This document shows positions 1-6,953 of a stretch of DNA of 8,457 bases, piece after piece. This stretch comes from Thiobacillus sp. (GTDB lineage Bacteria > Pseudomonadota > Gammaproteobacteria > Burkholderiales > Thiobacillaceae). Every line of letters begins with the position of its first letter. Position 1 is the stretch's first letter. A model generated the notes under the pieces. That model was not told the DNA's origin and did no database searches. It saw nothing but the letters and a program-made list of their open reading frames with translations. The position numbers were made by a program, and so were the translations under genes. The stretch covers positions 1 to 8,457 of the forward strand of contig JAIWOL010000106.1 in the NCBI GenBank assembly GCA_020216925.1. Direction: 5' to 3'.

Positions 1-91
1 TGCCCCCACCCCGATCACGTCGGAAAGTTGATTAACCCAGGGGGTCAATTCCAGATGTCGTCAGGGGGTTAAATCTGCGTGTCGCTTGACA
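1..91. mobile_element. IS21-family-like element end (one terminus, element truncated by window edge)
   Basis: Two imperfect direct repeats of 22 bp lie at 39-60 and 63-84 (16 of 22 positions identical). Each begins AGGGGGT and ends TGTCG. They are followed at once by CTTGACA, so the outer end read inward begins TGTCAAGCGACACGC. IS21-family elements commonly have TGT-type termini and several internal terminal repeats that bind the transposase, and this layout fits that pattern from memory. No istA or istB coding sequence is visible, because the element would lie left of the window. I cannot tell whether this is the istA or istB end, or whether a complete element exists. Only one end is present, so no target duplication can be checked. 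Confidence 0.55.
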
Positions 92-102
92 TCCCTAAAG
101 TT

Positions 103-342
103 TCATAACACCCGCCAACCGATCAGCACTAAACCGGCCAGCATGAGCACATACACTTTTGCCTCAGGAATGGCAGCAACCTCGACGTCGCCAGAACTCA
201 CGGCCCATGCATTCATGCCTGCCAGGTAGCGGCTTTCACTCGATCTATTATCACCCGAGTAGCCTTCACTCATGTGGAAGGAAAACACCTGAGTTTGAGT
301 CGCCGAAGAATAAGCCTCAGTCCAGAAACGATTGTTTTTCCG
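103..342 (-). pseudogene. Relic of a DUF1566-like PEP-CTERM protein (C-terminal fragment)
   Basis: An open minus-strand frame runs from about 417 to the stop at 103-105. Its recognisable part starts near 342. It contains an FWTEAYSS stretch, then FSFHMSEGYSGDN, then NAWAVSSGDV, and ends with IPEAKVYVLMLAGLVLIGW plus RVL. The first three match, by memory, the end of a DUF1566 (Lcl C-terminal) domain, where FWSSTEY..AW.F....G and YAWAVRPGDV recur. The tail resembles a PEP-CTERM sorting signal, meaning a PEP-like motif, one hydrophobic helix, then basic residues. The motif is PEA rather than PEP and the end is WRVL rather than an arginine cluster. No proper start or N-terminal domain exists: the first start-like codon is a GTG at 288, and a TGA closes the frame at 418-420. 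The upstream side is occupied by the toxin-antitoxin promoter. I read it as a decayed 3' fragment. The alternative is a short hypothetical membrane peptide from GTG 288 (61 residues). Confidence 0.55.
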
Positions 343-396
343 GAGAGAGAGCTGAGTGTCAAATTTTCCGACAAGTACCGGGGTGCCAAACCGGAC

Positions 397-434
397 TTGC
401 CGCCCGCAACCAGCATGATCATAATGGTCATAAT
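397..434 (+). promoter_or_regulatory. Predicted promoter and tandem-repeat operator of the Phd/PIN pair
   Basis: A -35-like TTGCCG (397-402) is followed after 17 bp by a -10-like CATAAT (420-425, 5 of 6 to consensus). Two 9-bp direct repeats, ATGATCATA (415-423) and ATGGTCATA (424-432), differ at one base and cover the -10. The first contains the perfect palindrome ATGATCAT (415-422). Phd/YefM antitoxins normally repress their own operon by binding short repeats at the promoter, so these repeats are the likely operator. That role is inferred from position only. Confidence 0.5.
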
Positions 435-455
435 ACTTTCAACGAGAGGCTTGTC

Positions 456-728
456 ATGATCAACGAAACCAGCGCGGTCGCCTTCCGCCAGAACCTGGGC
501 GAGATGCTGAATCAGGTGCAGTACCGGCACGACAGCATCGTGATCAACAAGGACGGCAGGCCGGTGGCGGCACTGGTGGACGCGCGGCTGTTCGCGCGCA
601 TCCGCCGCATGCAGGCGCGCTTCGACGCGCTGTGCCAGCGCATCGAGGCGGGGTACGCCGGGACGCCGGAGGCCGAGGGACTAGCGGAAATCGACGCGGC
701 CGTGGCGGACGCACGCGCCGGGCGCTGA
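456..728 (+). CDS. Type II toxin-antitoxin system antitoxin, Phd/YefM-like
   Basis: This 90-residue protein would neutralise the PIN toxin encoded just downstream and repress the operon. The N-terminal part (about 1-50) has the Phd/YefM pattern: a short strand and helix (SAVAFRQNLGEMLNQVQ), a strand with INKDGRPVAALVDA at about 30-43, then a long arginine-rich helix. The acidic, alanine-rich C-terminal tail (about 65-90) would be the flexible toxin-binding part. I chose the ATG at 456 because GAGAGG (444-449) lies 6 nt upstream and the family homology begins there. The open frame continues upstream to 159, but that part crosses the promoter and relic region and looks non-coding. The stop is 3 nt before the toxin ATG, so the two are surely one operon. 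Family assignment is from sequence pattern; the exact subfamily is uncertain. Confidence 0.85.
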   Translation: MINETSAVAFRQNLGEMLNQVQYRHDSIVINKDGRPVAALVDARLFARIRRMQARFDALCQRIEAGYAGTPEAEGLAEIDAAVADARAGR

Positions 729-731
729 AGC

Positions 732-1163
732 ATGCCGACGCTGCGCGTGGTGCTGGATACGAACGTCCTGCTGTCCGGCATCGCCTACCCGGCAAGCGTG
801 CCGGGCAAGATTCTTGGCGCGTGGCGGCACGGCGCGCTGGAGGTAGTGCTATCAGGTTTCATCCTCGACGAACTGCGCCGCGTGCTGCCCCGACTGTCGC
901 ACCGGCACGGCCTGTCCTCCGCCGAAATCGAAGACCTGGTGGACATCCTGTCGATCCAGGCCGAAGTGATCGAACCGGCGCCCGGTGCCGATCGCGCGCT
1001 GACCGACCTGAACGACCAGCCGGTGCTGGGGACGCTGATCGCGGCGCCCGAACAGTCGCACGCCAACGCCCTCATCACCGGCGACAAAGCCCTGCTGGCA
1101 CTGGCCGACCGCTATCCGATCCGCGCGCCGGCGGAATTCTGGGCGGCGCACGGCGGGCTTTGA
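732..1163 (+). CDS. PIN-domain toxin of a type II toxin-antitoxin pair (COG1569-like putative ribonuclease)
   Basis: This 143-residue single-domain protein has the PIN fold signature and the usual length of the family. VVLDTNVLLSG near the N-terminus gives the first acidic residue, D9. ILDELRRVL at 44-52 gives E47. TDLNDQPVLGTLIAA at 91-105 gives D92 and D95. LITGDKALL at 114-122 gives D118. These acidic residues match the metal-binding centre of PIN nucleases, which act as Mg2+-dependent RNases when freed from antitoxin. All appear intact, so the toxin is probably active. The RNA target cannot be predicted. It starts 3 nt after the antitoxin stop with only a weak ribosome-binding site, which suggests translational coupling. 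The gene converges with the flavoprotein gene, with 6 bp between the two stop codons. Confidence 0.9.
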   Translation: MPTLRVVLDTNVLLSGIAYPASVPGKILGAWRHGALEVVLSGFILDELRRVLPRLSHRHGLSSAEIEDLVDILSIQAEVIEPAPGADRALTDLNDQPVLGTLIAAPEQSHANALITGDKALLALADRYPIRAPAEFWAAHGGL

Positions 1164-1176
1164 CGCCCCTCAGTGC
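1148..1176. other. Interrupted inverted repeat spanning two convergent stop codons
   Basis: GGGC (1155-1158) and GCCC (1165-1168) flank a 6-nt loop. An outer GCAC (1148-1151) pairs with GTGC (1173-1176). The structure straddles the toxin stop (1161-1163) and the flavoprotein stop (1170-1172). It could slow transcription from both sides, but neither strand has a T-run, so it is not a standard intrinsic terminator. Confidence 0.25.
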
Positions 1177-2489
1177 AGCTTGATCCGCGCCCGCGTCGGC
1201 GTGCTGATGAAGTGCGCGTAGGTGCTGAGCGCGGTCTTGAACCAGCCGTGCAGCGCAACCTGGTGCATCTTGTGCAGCGACCAGTACACCACCCGCGCCA
1301 TCGCGCCTTCGATCATGATGCTGCCGCCGGAAAGTCCGCCCATGAGATTGCCGACGGTGGAGAATCGGCCCAGCGCGACGAGCGAACCGTAGTCGCGGTA
1401 TTCGTATTCCAGGAGCGGCTTGCCGCGAAGGCGCCGGCAGATGGCCTGGGCCATGAGCGAGGCCTGCTGGTGCGCGGCTTGCGCGCGCGGCGGCACGTTG
1501 CGGCCGTCGGGCATGGGACAGGCGGCGCAGTCGCCAAGCGCGAAGATGTTGTCGTCGCGCGTGGTTTGCAGCGTGGGTTTCACCACCAGTTGATTGAGGC
1601 GGTTGGTTTCCAGGCCGTCGATGTCTTTCAGGAAATCGGGGGCCTTGATGCCGGCCGACCACACCATCATGGAAGCCGGTATGAACTTGCCGGAGGCGGT
1701 GAGCATGCCGTCGCGTCGCACTTCGACGACGCGTTCGTTGACGTGCATCTCGACCCCCAGCTCTTTCAGGCGGGCGGCCGCCGCGCCCGACAGGCGCGGC
1801 GGCAGGCCGGGCAGGATGCGGTCGGACGCTTCGACGATGAGCAGTTTGAGGCTTTTGTCGGGCTCGATCTTTTCCAGCCCGTAGGCCGACAGTTCGCGCG
1901 TGGTGTCGTGCAGTTCGGCCGCGAGTTCCACGCCGGTGGCCCCCGCGCCGACGATGCCGACGGTGAGCTGGCCGGGTTTCACCGAATCGCCCTGGGTGTG
2001 CGCCTGCAGGCAGGCGTTGATGTGGCGGCGATGGAACTCGCGTGCCTGTTCGGGCGTATCGAGCATGATGCAGTGCTCGGCCACACCCGGCACGCCGAAA
2101 TCGTTGGCGACCGAGCCGACGGCGATGATGAGCGTGTCGTACGAAAAGCTGCGGCGCGGAATGATTTCGACGCCGTTTTCGTCCAGCGTGGGCGCGACAC
2201 GCACTTGGCGTCGCGCCCGATCCAGGCCGTCCATGCGCCCGAGCCGGAAACGGAAATGATGCCAGTGTCCCTGCGCCAGGTATTCCAGCCGTTCGGCGTA
2301 GGAATCGAGGCTGCCCGCGGCCACTTCGTACAGCAGCGGTTTCCACAGATGCGAAGGCGAGGCGTCGATGAGCGTGATGTGCGCGCGCTTCTTCTTGCCG
2401 AGGCGGTTACCCAGCCGCGTCGCCAGTTCCAGTCCGCCCGCGCCGCCGCCGACGATGACGATTTCATGCACCCGCTGTTCCGTGCCCAC
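1170..2489 (-). CDS. NAD(P)/FAD-dependent oxidoreductase, type II NADH:quinone oxidoreductase (NDH-2)-like
   Basis: This 439-residue flavoprotein resembles single-subunit NADH dehydrogenases, which pass electrons from NADH to quinone at the inner membrane without pumping protons. An N-terminal FAD-binding site VIVGGGAGGLELA spans residues 11-23. HLWKPLLYEVAAGSL (47-61) is a typical NDH-2 motif. A second Rossmann motif for NADH, GIVGAGATGVELAAEL (178-193), follows. NIFALGDCAA (314-323) is the C-terminal FAD contact, and PRAQAAHQQASLMAQ (334-348) matches the quinone-site region. The C-terminus (about 400-439) is the amphipathic stretch usual for membrane attachment. No ATG exists in the right place. 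I chose GTG at 2489 because GAGGGAG lies 6 nt upstream; an in-frame TTG at 2504 is a weaker alternative, and the frame also extends to 2600. The gene stands alone on the minus strand. The symbol ndh is plausible, but related sulfide:quinone-type flavoproteins cannot be wholly excluded. Confidence 0.9.
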   Translation of the reverse strand: MGTEQRVHEIVIVGGGAGGLELATRLGNRLGKKKRAHITLIDASPSHLWKPLLYEVAAGSLDSYAERLEYLAQGHWHHFRFRLGRMDGLDRARRQVRVAPTLDENGVEIIPRRSFSYDTLIIAVGSVANDFGVPGVAEHCIMLDTPEQAREFHRRHINACLQAHTQGDSVKPGQLTVGIVGAGATGVELAAELHDTTRELSAYGLEKIEPDKSLKLLIVEASDRILPGLPPRLSGAAAARLKELGVEMHVNERVVEVRRDGMLTASGKFIPASMMVWSAGIKAPDFLKDIDGLETNRLNQLVVKPTLQTTRDDNIFALGDCAACPMPDGRNVPPRAQAAHQQASLMAQAICRRLRGKPLLEYEYRDYGSLVALGRFSTVGNLMGGLSGGSIMIEGAMARVVYWSLHKMHQVALHGWFKTALSTYAHFISTPTRARIKLH

Positions 2490-2617
2490 ACTGCTCTCCC
2501 TCAATGTTCCAGCCTCGATGATACCCAGAATATTAGCGAATGCTTCTAAACGTGCCTTACCCTCGCTCCTGTGCGAAGCCGCTAGAATCGGGCCTCGCAC
2601 GTCCCTCGGAAACCGCC
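2490..2617. promoter_or_regulatory. Divergent intergenic region with a candidate -10 for the HerA-like gene
   Basis: This 128-bp gap must hold the promoters of both divergent genes. TAGAAT at 2583-2588, 30 bp upstream of ATG 2618, is a good -10 for the plus strand. Its -35 is unclear; the nearest TTACCC at 2557-2562 leaves a 20-bp spacer, longer than ideal. On the minus strand the stretch around 2522-2547 is A+T-rich, but I find no pair of elements with normal spacing. No clear palindromic operator is visible. Confidence 0.4.
2496..2502 (-). promoter_or_regulatory. Ribosome-binding site deciding the GTG start of the NDH-2-like gene
   Basis: GAGGGAG on the minus strand sits 6 nt before GTG 2489. 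No other start in this frame near the FAD motif has such a site, so it supports a GTG start. Confidence 0.7.
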
Positions 2618-4132
2618 ATGACCACTCCGCTCCTCATCGCCAAGCACGACGCCACCGAACTCCACCTCCTGCCGCAGATGGCCAACCGCCACGGCCTCGT
2701 CACCGGCGCCACCGGCACCGGCAAGACCGTCACCCTGCAGACGCTGGCCGAGCATTTTTCCGACATCGGCGTGCCGTGTTTTCTGTCCGACGTGAAGGGC
2801 GATCTCTCCGGCATTTCGCAGCCCGGCGGCGGCAACGCCAAGGTCGCCGAGCGGGTCGAACTGCTCAAGCTCGAAGGCTTCGAGCACAAGGGCTACCCCG
2901 TCGCCTTCTGGGACGCCTTCGGCGAAATGGGCCACCCGGTGCGCGCCACCGTGTCCGACATGGGCCCGCTGCTGCTGGGCCGCATGCTCGACCTCAACGA
3001 CACGCAAAGCGGCGTGTTGAACCTCGTGTTCAAGGTGGCCGACGACAACGGCCTGCTGCTGCTCGACCTGAAAGACCTGCGCGCGATGCTCGCCTACGTC
3101 GGCGAAAACGCCAGAACCTTCACTACTGAATACGGCAATGTTTCGGCCGCATCCATCGGCGCGATCCAGCGCGGCCTGCTGGAACTGGAATCGCAGGGCG
3201 GCGAGCGGATTTTCGGCGAACCCATGCTGAATATCGCCGACCTGATGCAGACCGAAAAAGGCCGCGGCGTGGTCAACATCCTCTCGGCCGACCGGCTCAT
3301 GCAGTCGCCCAAGCTGTATGCCACGCTGCTGCTGTGGCTTTTATCCGAGCTCTTCGAAAACCTGCCGGAAGCCGGCGACCTCGACAAGCCCAAGCTCGTG
3401 TTCTTCTTCGACGAGGCGCACCTGCTGTTCGACGACGCCCCCGACGCGCTGGTCGGCAAGATCGAGCAGGTGGTGCGGCTCATCCGCTCCAAGGGCGTGG
3501 GCGTGTATTTCGTCACGCAGAACCCCGCCGACGTGCCGGACCGCGTGCTGTCGCAGCTTGGCAACCGCGTGCAGCACGCGCTGCGCGCCTTTTCCGCGCG
3601 CGACCAGAAAGCCGTGAAAGCCGCCGCCGAAACCATGCGCGACAACCCGGCGCTGGATGAAGCCAGCGCCATCACCGAGCTGGGCGTGGGCGAGGCGCTG
3701 GTGTCTTTTCTCGACGCCAAGGGCCGTCCCGGCGTGGTCGAACGCGCGTTCATCGTGCCGCCGCAGGGTCAGATCGGCCCGATCACCGAGGCGCAGCGCC
3801 GGCAGTTGATGCAGACCTCGCTGGTGGCGGGGGTGTACGACAAGGCGGTGGATCGCGAGTCGGCGTACGAATCGCTGAAGGCGCGGGCCGCGCAGGGGGA
3901 ACAGGCTGCTGCCGCCCAAGCGGGGATCAAGCAGCAGGCCCAGACTGCTGCGCAGCCTGCGGCAGGCGGCGGTGGACTGGGCGATATTTTGGGCGGGGTT
4001 TTGGGCGGCAGCGGTCGCCGCGAAAGCGCTGCCGAAGCGATGGCCAAATCGGCTGCGCGTGCCATTGGCAGTCAGGTCGGGCGGTCGATTATTCGGGGGG
4101 TGTTGGGGAGTTTGTTTGGGGGGAAGCGGTAG
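2618..4132 (+). CDS. HerA/FtsK-type P-loop ATPase, YjgR-like (DUF853, helicase HerA-like)
   Basis: This 504-residue protein has about the length of E. coli YjgR (around 500). The Walker A motif GATGTGKT is at residues 30-37, close to the N-terminus. It is followed by [12 protein letters not shown] (55-66), typical of this family. The Walker B segment [11 protein letters not shown] (261-271) carries D265 and E266, and is followed by the conserved [19 protein letters not shown] stretch (289-307). Beyond about residue 420 comes an Ala/Gln-rich linker, then a glycine-rich tail ending in SLFGGKR that also recurs in YjgR homologues. The family is assigned to the HerA/VirB4-like ATPases, but its biological role is not established, and I infer only ATP-driven activity. 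I chose ATG 2618 because the family N-terminus ([17 protein letters not shown]) begins there. An in-frame ATG at 2540 would add 26 residues without family character. The ribosome-binding site is weak (CGGAAA). It seems to be a single-gene unit. Confidence 0.9.
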   Translation: MTTPLLIAKHDATELHLLPQMANRHGLVTGATGTGKTVTLQTLAEHFSDIGVPCFLSDVKGDLSGISQPGGGNAKVAERVELLKLEGFEHKGYPVAFWDAFGEMGHPVRATVSDMGPLLLGRMLDLNDTQSGVLNLVFKVADDNGLLLLDLKDLRAMLAYVGENARTFTTEYGNVSAASIGAIQRGLLELESQGGERIFGEPMLNIADLMQTEKGRGVVNILSADRLMQSPKLYATLLLWLLSELFENLPEAGDLDKPKLVFFFDEAHLLFDDAPDALVGKIEQVVRLIRSKGVGVYFVTQNPADVPDRVLSQLGNRVQHALRAFSARDQKAVKAAAETMRDNPALDEASAITELGVGEALVSFLDAKGRPGVVERAFIVPPQGQIGPITEAQRRQLMQTSLVAGVYDKAVDRESAYESLKARAAQGEQAAAAQAGIKQQAQTAAQPAAGGGGLGDILGGVLGGSGRRESAAEAMAKSAARAIGSQVGRSIIRGVLGSLFGGKR

Positions 4133-4435
4133 ACGCTAGACCTCTCTCTATGAACGAGGGGATTGCCACCGCAAACGCCCTGTCACCGCCGCCCCGGTGC
4201 CGGCCTTCCGCCGCTCTCGGCCCCGCCGGAAATCGGGCCTGCCGGGTGGATCAACGGCAAAGGTGTTGAAGCCCCGCGCCCTGAAATCAATCCAGCATGA
4301 CAAAAGCCGGGCAGGTTCGATTTTCGGCGATTCGGGGATGAGCGGGGCCGCCCTTTCTCTGGTTACCCTGCTTTTGGCGAAGCAAAGGAAAGGGGTTTGC
4401 CGCCGGGCACATCCGGCCAACGCACCCTAAACCAC
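4133..4435. other. Gene-poor intergenic region
   Basis: No convincing gene lies in these 303 bases between the HerA-like stop and the trpC stop. Short open frames on both strands (4197-4430 plus, 4148-4420 minus) show low-complexity composition without domain features. The left part holds a short repeat TAGAC-GC-TAGAC (4130-4141) starting in the stop codon, and a weak CCTC/GAGG pairing. No T-run terminator follows either flanking gene. The right part is described separately as a dispersed-repeat-like sequence. Confidence 0.6.
4351..4428. repeat. Possible dispersed intergenic repeat
   Basis: The segment CTCTGGTTACCCTGCTTTT (4358-4376) followed by GGCGAAGCAAAGGAAAGG resembles, from memory, a repeat found between genes in many beta- and gammaproteobacteria: a GGTTACTTTCTTTTGGCGAAGCAAAAGAAAGTAACC-like palindrome in degenerate form. 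Here the core inverted repeat is TGCTT (4369-4373) / AAGCA (4380-4384). A second inverted repeat, GCCGG (4402-4406) / CCGGC (4413-4417), follows. Only one copy lies in the window, so repetition is not shown directly. Confidence 0.35.
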
Positions 4436-5223
4436 TCAGACGGCAAACAAGCGAGCCAGCTCCACTCCAGGGTCAGCCGCCCGCATGAACGCCTCCCCCA
4501 CCAAAAACCCATTCACCCCACGCCCCCGCATCCGCGCCACATCGCCAGGCGCGAGTATGCCCGACTCGGTAATCACGATCCGCTCATCGCCTATCTTCGG
4601 CAACAAGTCCAAGGTCGTATCCAGGCTCACCTCAAACGTCCGCAGGTTGCGGTTGTTGATGCCGATGAGCGGCGTTTTCAGCCGTAGCGCGGCGTCGAGT
4701 TCTTCGGCACTGTGCGACTCCACCAGCACCGCCATGCCCAGCTCCATCGCCAGCGCTTCCAGGTCCTGCATCTGTCCGAGTGTCAGCGCGGCGACAATCA
4801 GCAGGATGCAGTCGGCGCCCATCGCACGCGCCTCGACCACCTGATACGGGTCGATCATGAAATCCTTGCGCAACACCGGCAAGGCACACGCCGCACGCGC
4901 CTGCATGAGGTAACCCGGGCTGCCCTGGAAATATTCGGCGTCGGTGAGCACCGACAGACAGGCCGCGCCGCCGGCTTCATAGCTCGCCGCGATTCCGGCC
5001 GGGCGGAAATCGGCGCGGATCACACCCTTGCTGGGGCTGGCCTTCTTGATTTCTGCAATCACCGCCGGCTTGCCCGCCGCGTGTTTCGTGCGCAGCGCGC
5101 CAACAAAATCGCGCGGCGGCGTCGCGGCTTCGGCGCGCGCGCGCATTTCTGCGAGCGGCACGTCGGTACGTGCTGCCAAGACTTCGCTGCGCTTGGTGGC
5201 GAGGATTTTTTCGAGAATGTCGC

Positions 5224-5227
<4 letters not shown>
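4436..5227 (-). CDS. trpC: Indole-3-glycerol phosphate synthase
   Basis: This enzyme closes the indole ring, converting 1-(2-carboxyphenylamino)-1-deoxyribulose 5-phosphate to indole-3-glycerol phosphate in tryptophan synthesis. It is a cytoplasmic TIM barrel. The product has 263 residues, a normal length for the monofunctional enzyme. Family motifs in order: [13 protein letters not shown] (56-68, with E59 and K61), [13 protein letters not shown] (118-130, with the catalytic lysine K121), VLVESHS (167-173, with E170), GINNRNL (189-195, with N191) and ITESGI (219-224, with E221). All residues expected for catalysis are present. The ATG at 5227 overlaps the trpD stop in ATGA, so the two are translationally coupled. 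The chain is not fused to TrpF, unlike the E. coli bifunctional protein. It is the last gene of the visible cluster; trpF, trpB and trpA are not here, as is usual in betaproteobacteria. Confidence 0.97.
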
Positions 5228-6239
<1,012 letters not shown>

Positions 6240-6240
<1 letters not shown>

Positions 6241-6809
6241 CAGATACGTTCCTTCAGAAAGTTGGCGAGCATCGCGTGACCGTGCTCGGTGAGAATGGAT
6301 TCCGGGTGGAACTGCACGCCTTCCACCGCCAGCGTCTTGTGGCGCACGCCCATGATTTCGCCGTCCTCCGTCCACGCGGTGATTTCCAGACAGAGCGGCA
6401 GGGTTTCGCGTTCGATCACCAGCGAGTGATAGCGCGTGGCACGGAACGGGTTGGGCAGGCCGGCAAACACGCCCTTGTCCGTGTGCTGGATCAGCGAGGT
6501 CTTGCCGTGCATGAGTTCCTTGGCGCGGACGATCTTGCCGCCAAAAGCCTGGCCGATGCTCTGATGGCCCAGACACACGCCGAGGATGGGCACCTTGCCG
6601 GAAAACTCCCGGATCAGCGGCACCGACACACCGGCCTCGTTGGGCGTGCAGGGGCCGGGCGAGACGACGATGTGATCGGGTTTCATCGCGGCGACGCCGG
6701 CAAGGTCGATTTCGTCGTTGCGCACGACACGCACGTCTTCGCCCAGCTCGCCAAAATACTGCACCAGGTTGTAGGTGAAGCTGTCGTAGTTGTCGATCAT
6801 TAGCAGCAT
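6240..6809 (-). CDS. trpG: Anthranilate synthase component II, glutamine amidotransferase
   Basis: This 189-residue class I glutamine amidotransferase frees ammonia from glutamine for the TrpE subunit, which makes anthranilate from chorismate. It may also serve aminodeoxychorismate synthase, as PabA does. The N-terminus [20 protein letters not shown] is typical. The oxyanion-hole region [13 protein letters not shown] spans 48-60. The nucleophile elbow [16 protein letters not shown] (76-91) carries C79. [12 protein letters not shown] (166-177) carries H168 and E170, completing the triad. The start at ATG 6809 has AGGA about 10 nt upstream; an in-frame ATG three codons later is possible but has no ribosome-binding site. 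The stop overlaps the trpD start. In related genomes trpE lies just upstream. Here the upstream neighbour is an AbiEii toxin gene 144 bp away, and trpE is not visible, so the partner subunit must be encoded elsewhere. Confidence 0.95.
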
Positions 6810-6909
6810 ATCGGCGCTATCCTGTTGATTTGCATAGCCCCTGCTGCTGGTTTGTGGAATTTTTACCCGGCTGCTTATCCGGTTATTCGATCGCTGCCGG
6901 GGATGGCAT

Positions 6910-6924
6910 ATGTGAATGGCACAT
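6910..6924. promoter_or_regulatory. Candidate operator palindrome at the predicted trpG transcription start
   Basis: ATGTG-AATGG-CACAT is a perfect inverted repeat with 5-bp arms and a 5-bp spacer. It abuts the predicted -10 and is centred about on the predicted start site, where a repressor would block transcription. The binding protein is unknown. Short arms of this kind also arise by chance. Confidence 0.3.
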
Positions 6925-6952
6925 TATCCCCCGCCAGCGTATTCCCGGACAA
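6923..6952 (-). promoter_or_regulatory. Predicted sigma70-like promoter for trpGDC
   Basis: On the minus strand a -35-like TTGTCC (6952-6947, 4 of 6 to consensus) is followed after 18 bp by GATAAT (6928-6923, 5 of 6). The -35 starts 1 bp beyond the abiEii stop codon (6956-6954). Transcription would begin near 6916 and leave a leader of about 107 nt before trpG. The leader has no tryptophan-rich peptide and no hairpin followed by a T-run, so a classical attenuator is not seen. Confidence 0.5.
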
Positions 6953-6953
6953 G

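Noticed and set aside
159..455. N-terminal extension of the antitoxin frame up to an ATG at 159
   Set aside because: The family homology and a good ribosome-binding site begin at ATG 456. The upstream codons run through the relic and the predicted promoter.
1075..2346. A 423-codon minus-strand frame overlapping the NDH-2-like gene in another frame
   Set aside because: The translation is Arg/Gly/Pro-rich low-complexity sequence with no recognisable motif. It is a frame shadow of the real gene.
1173..2549. A 458-codon open frame on the plus strand opposite the NDH-2-like gene
   Set aside because: It is antisense to a gene with clear FAD and NADH motifs, and its own translation lacks domain motifs and is biased to Arg, Ala, Gly, Asp and His. 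Long shadow frames are expected at this G+C.
4402..4417. Hairpin GCCGG/CCGGC as a trpC terminator
   Set aside because: The stem is only 5 bp and no T-run follows on the minus strand, so it was not called as an intrinsic terminator.
4148..4430. Small open frames on both strands between the HerA-like gene and trpC
   Set aside because: Their composition is typical of untranslated high-G+C DNA, they overlap one another, and there is no ribosome-binding site or motif. Part of the sequence resembles an intergenic repeat.
6800..6922. Tryptophan attenuator or leader peptide before trpG
   Set aside because: Two tiny frames exist in the leader: 8 codons starting at about 6912 and 11 codons at 6800-6835 that overlap the trpG start. 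Neither contains tryptophan codons or a well-placed ribosome-binding site. The CCCGGC/GCCGGG pairing in the leader is not followed by a T-run.
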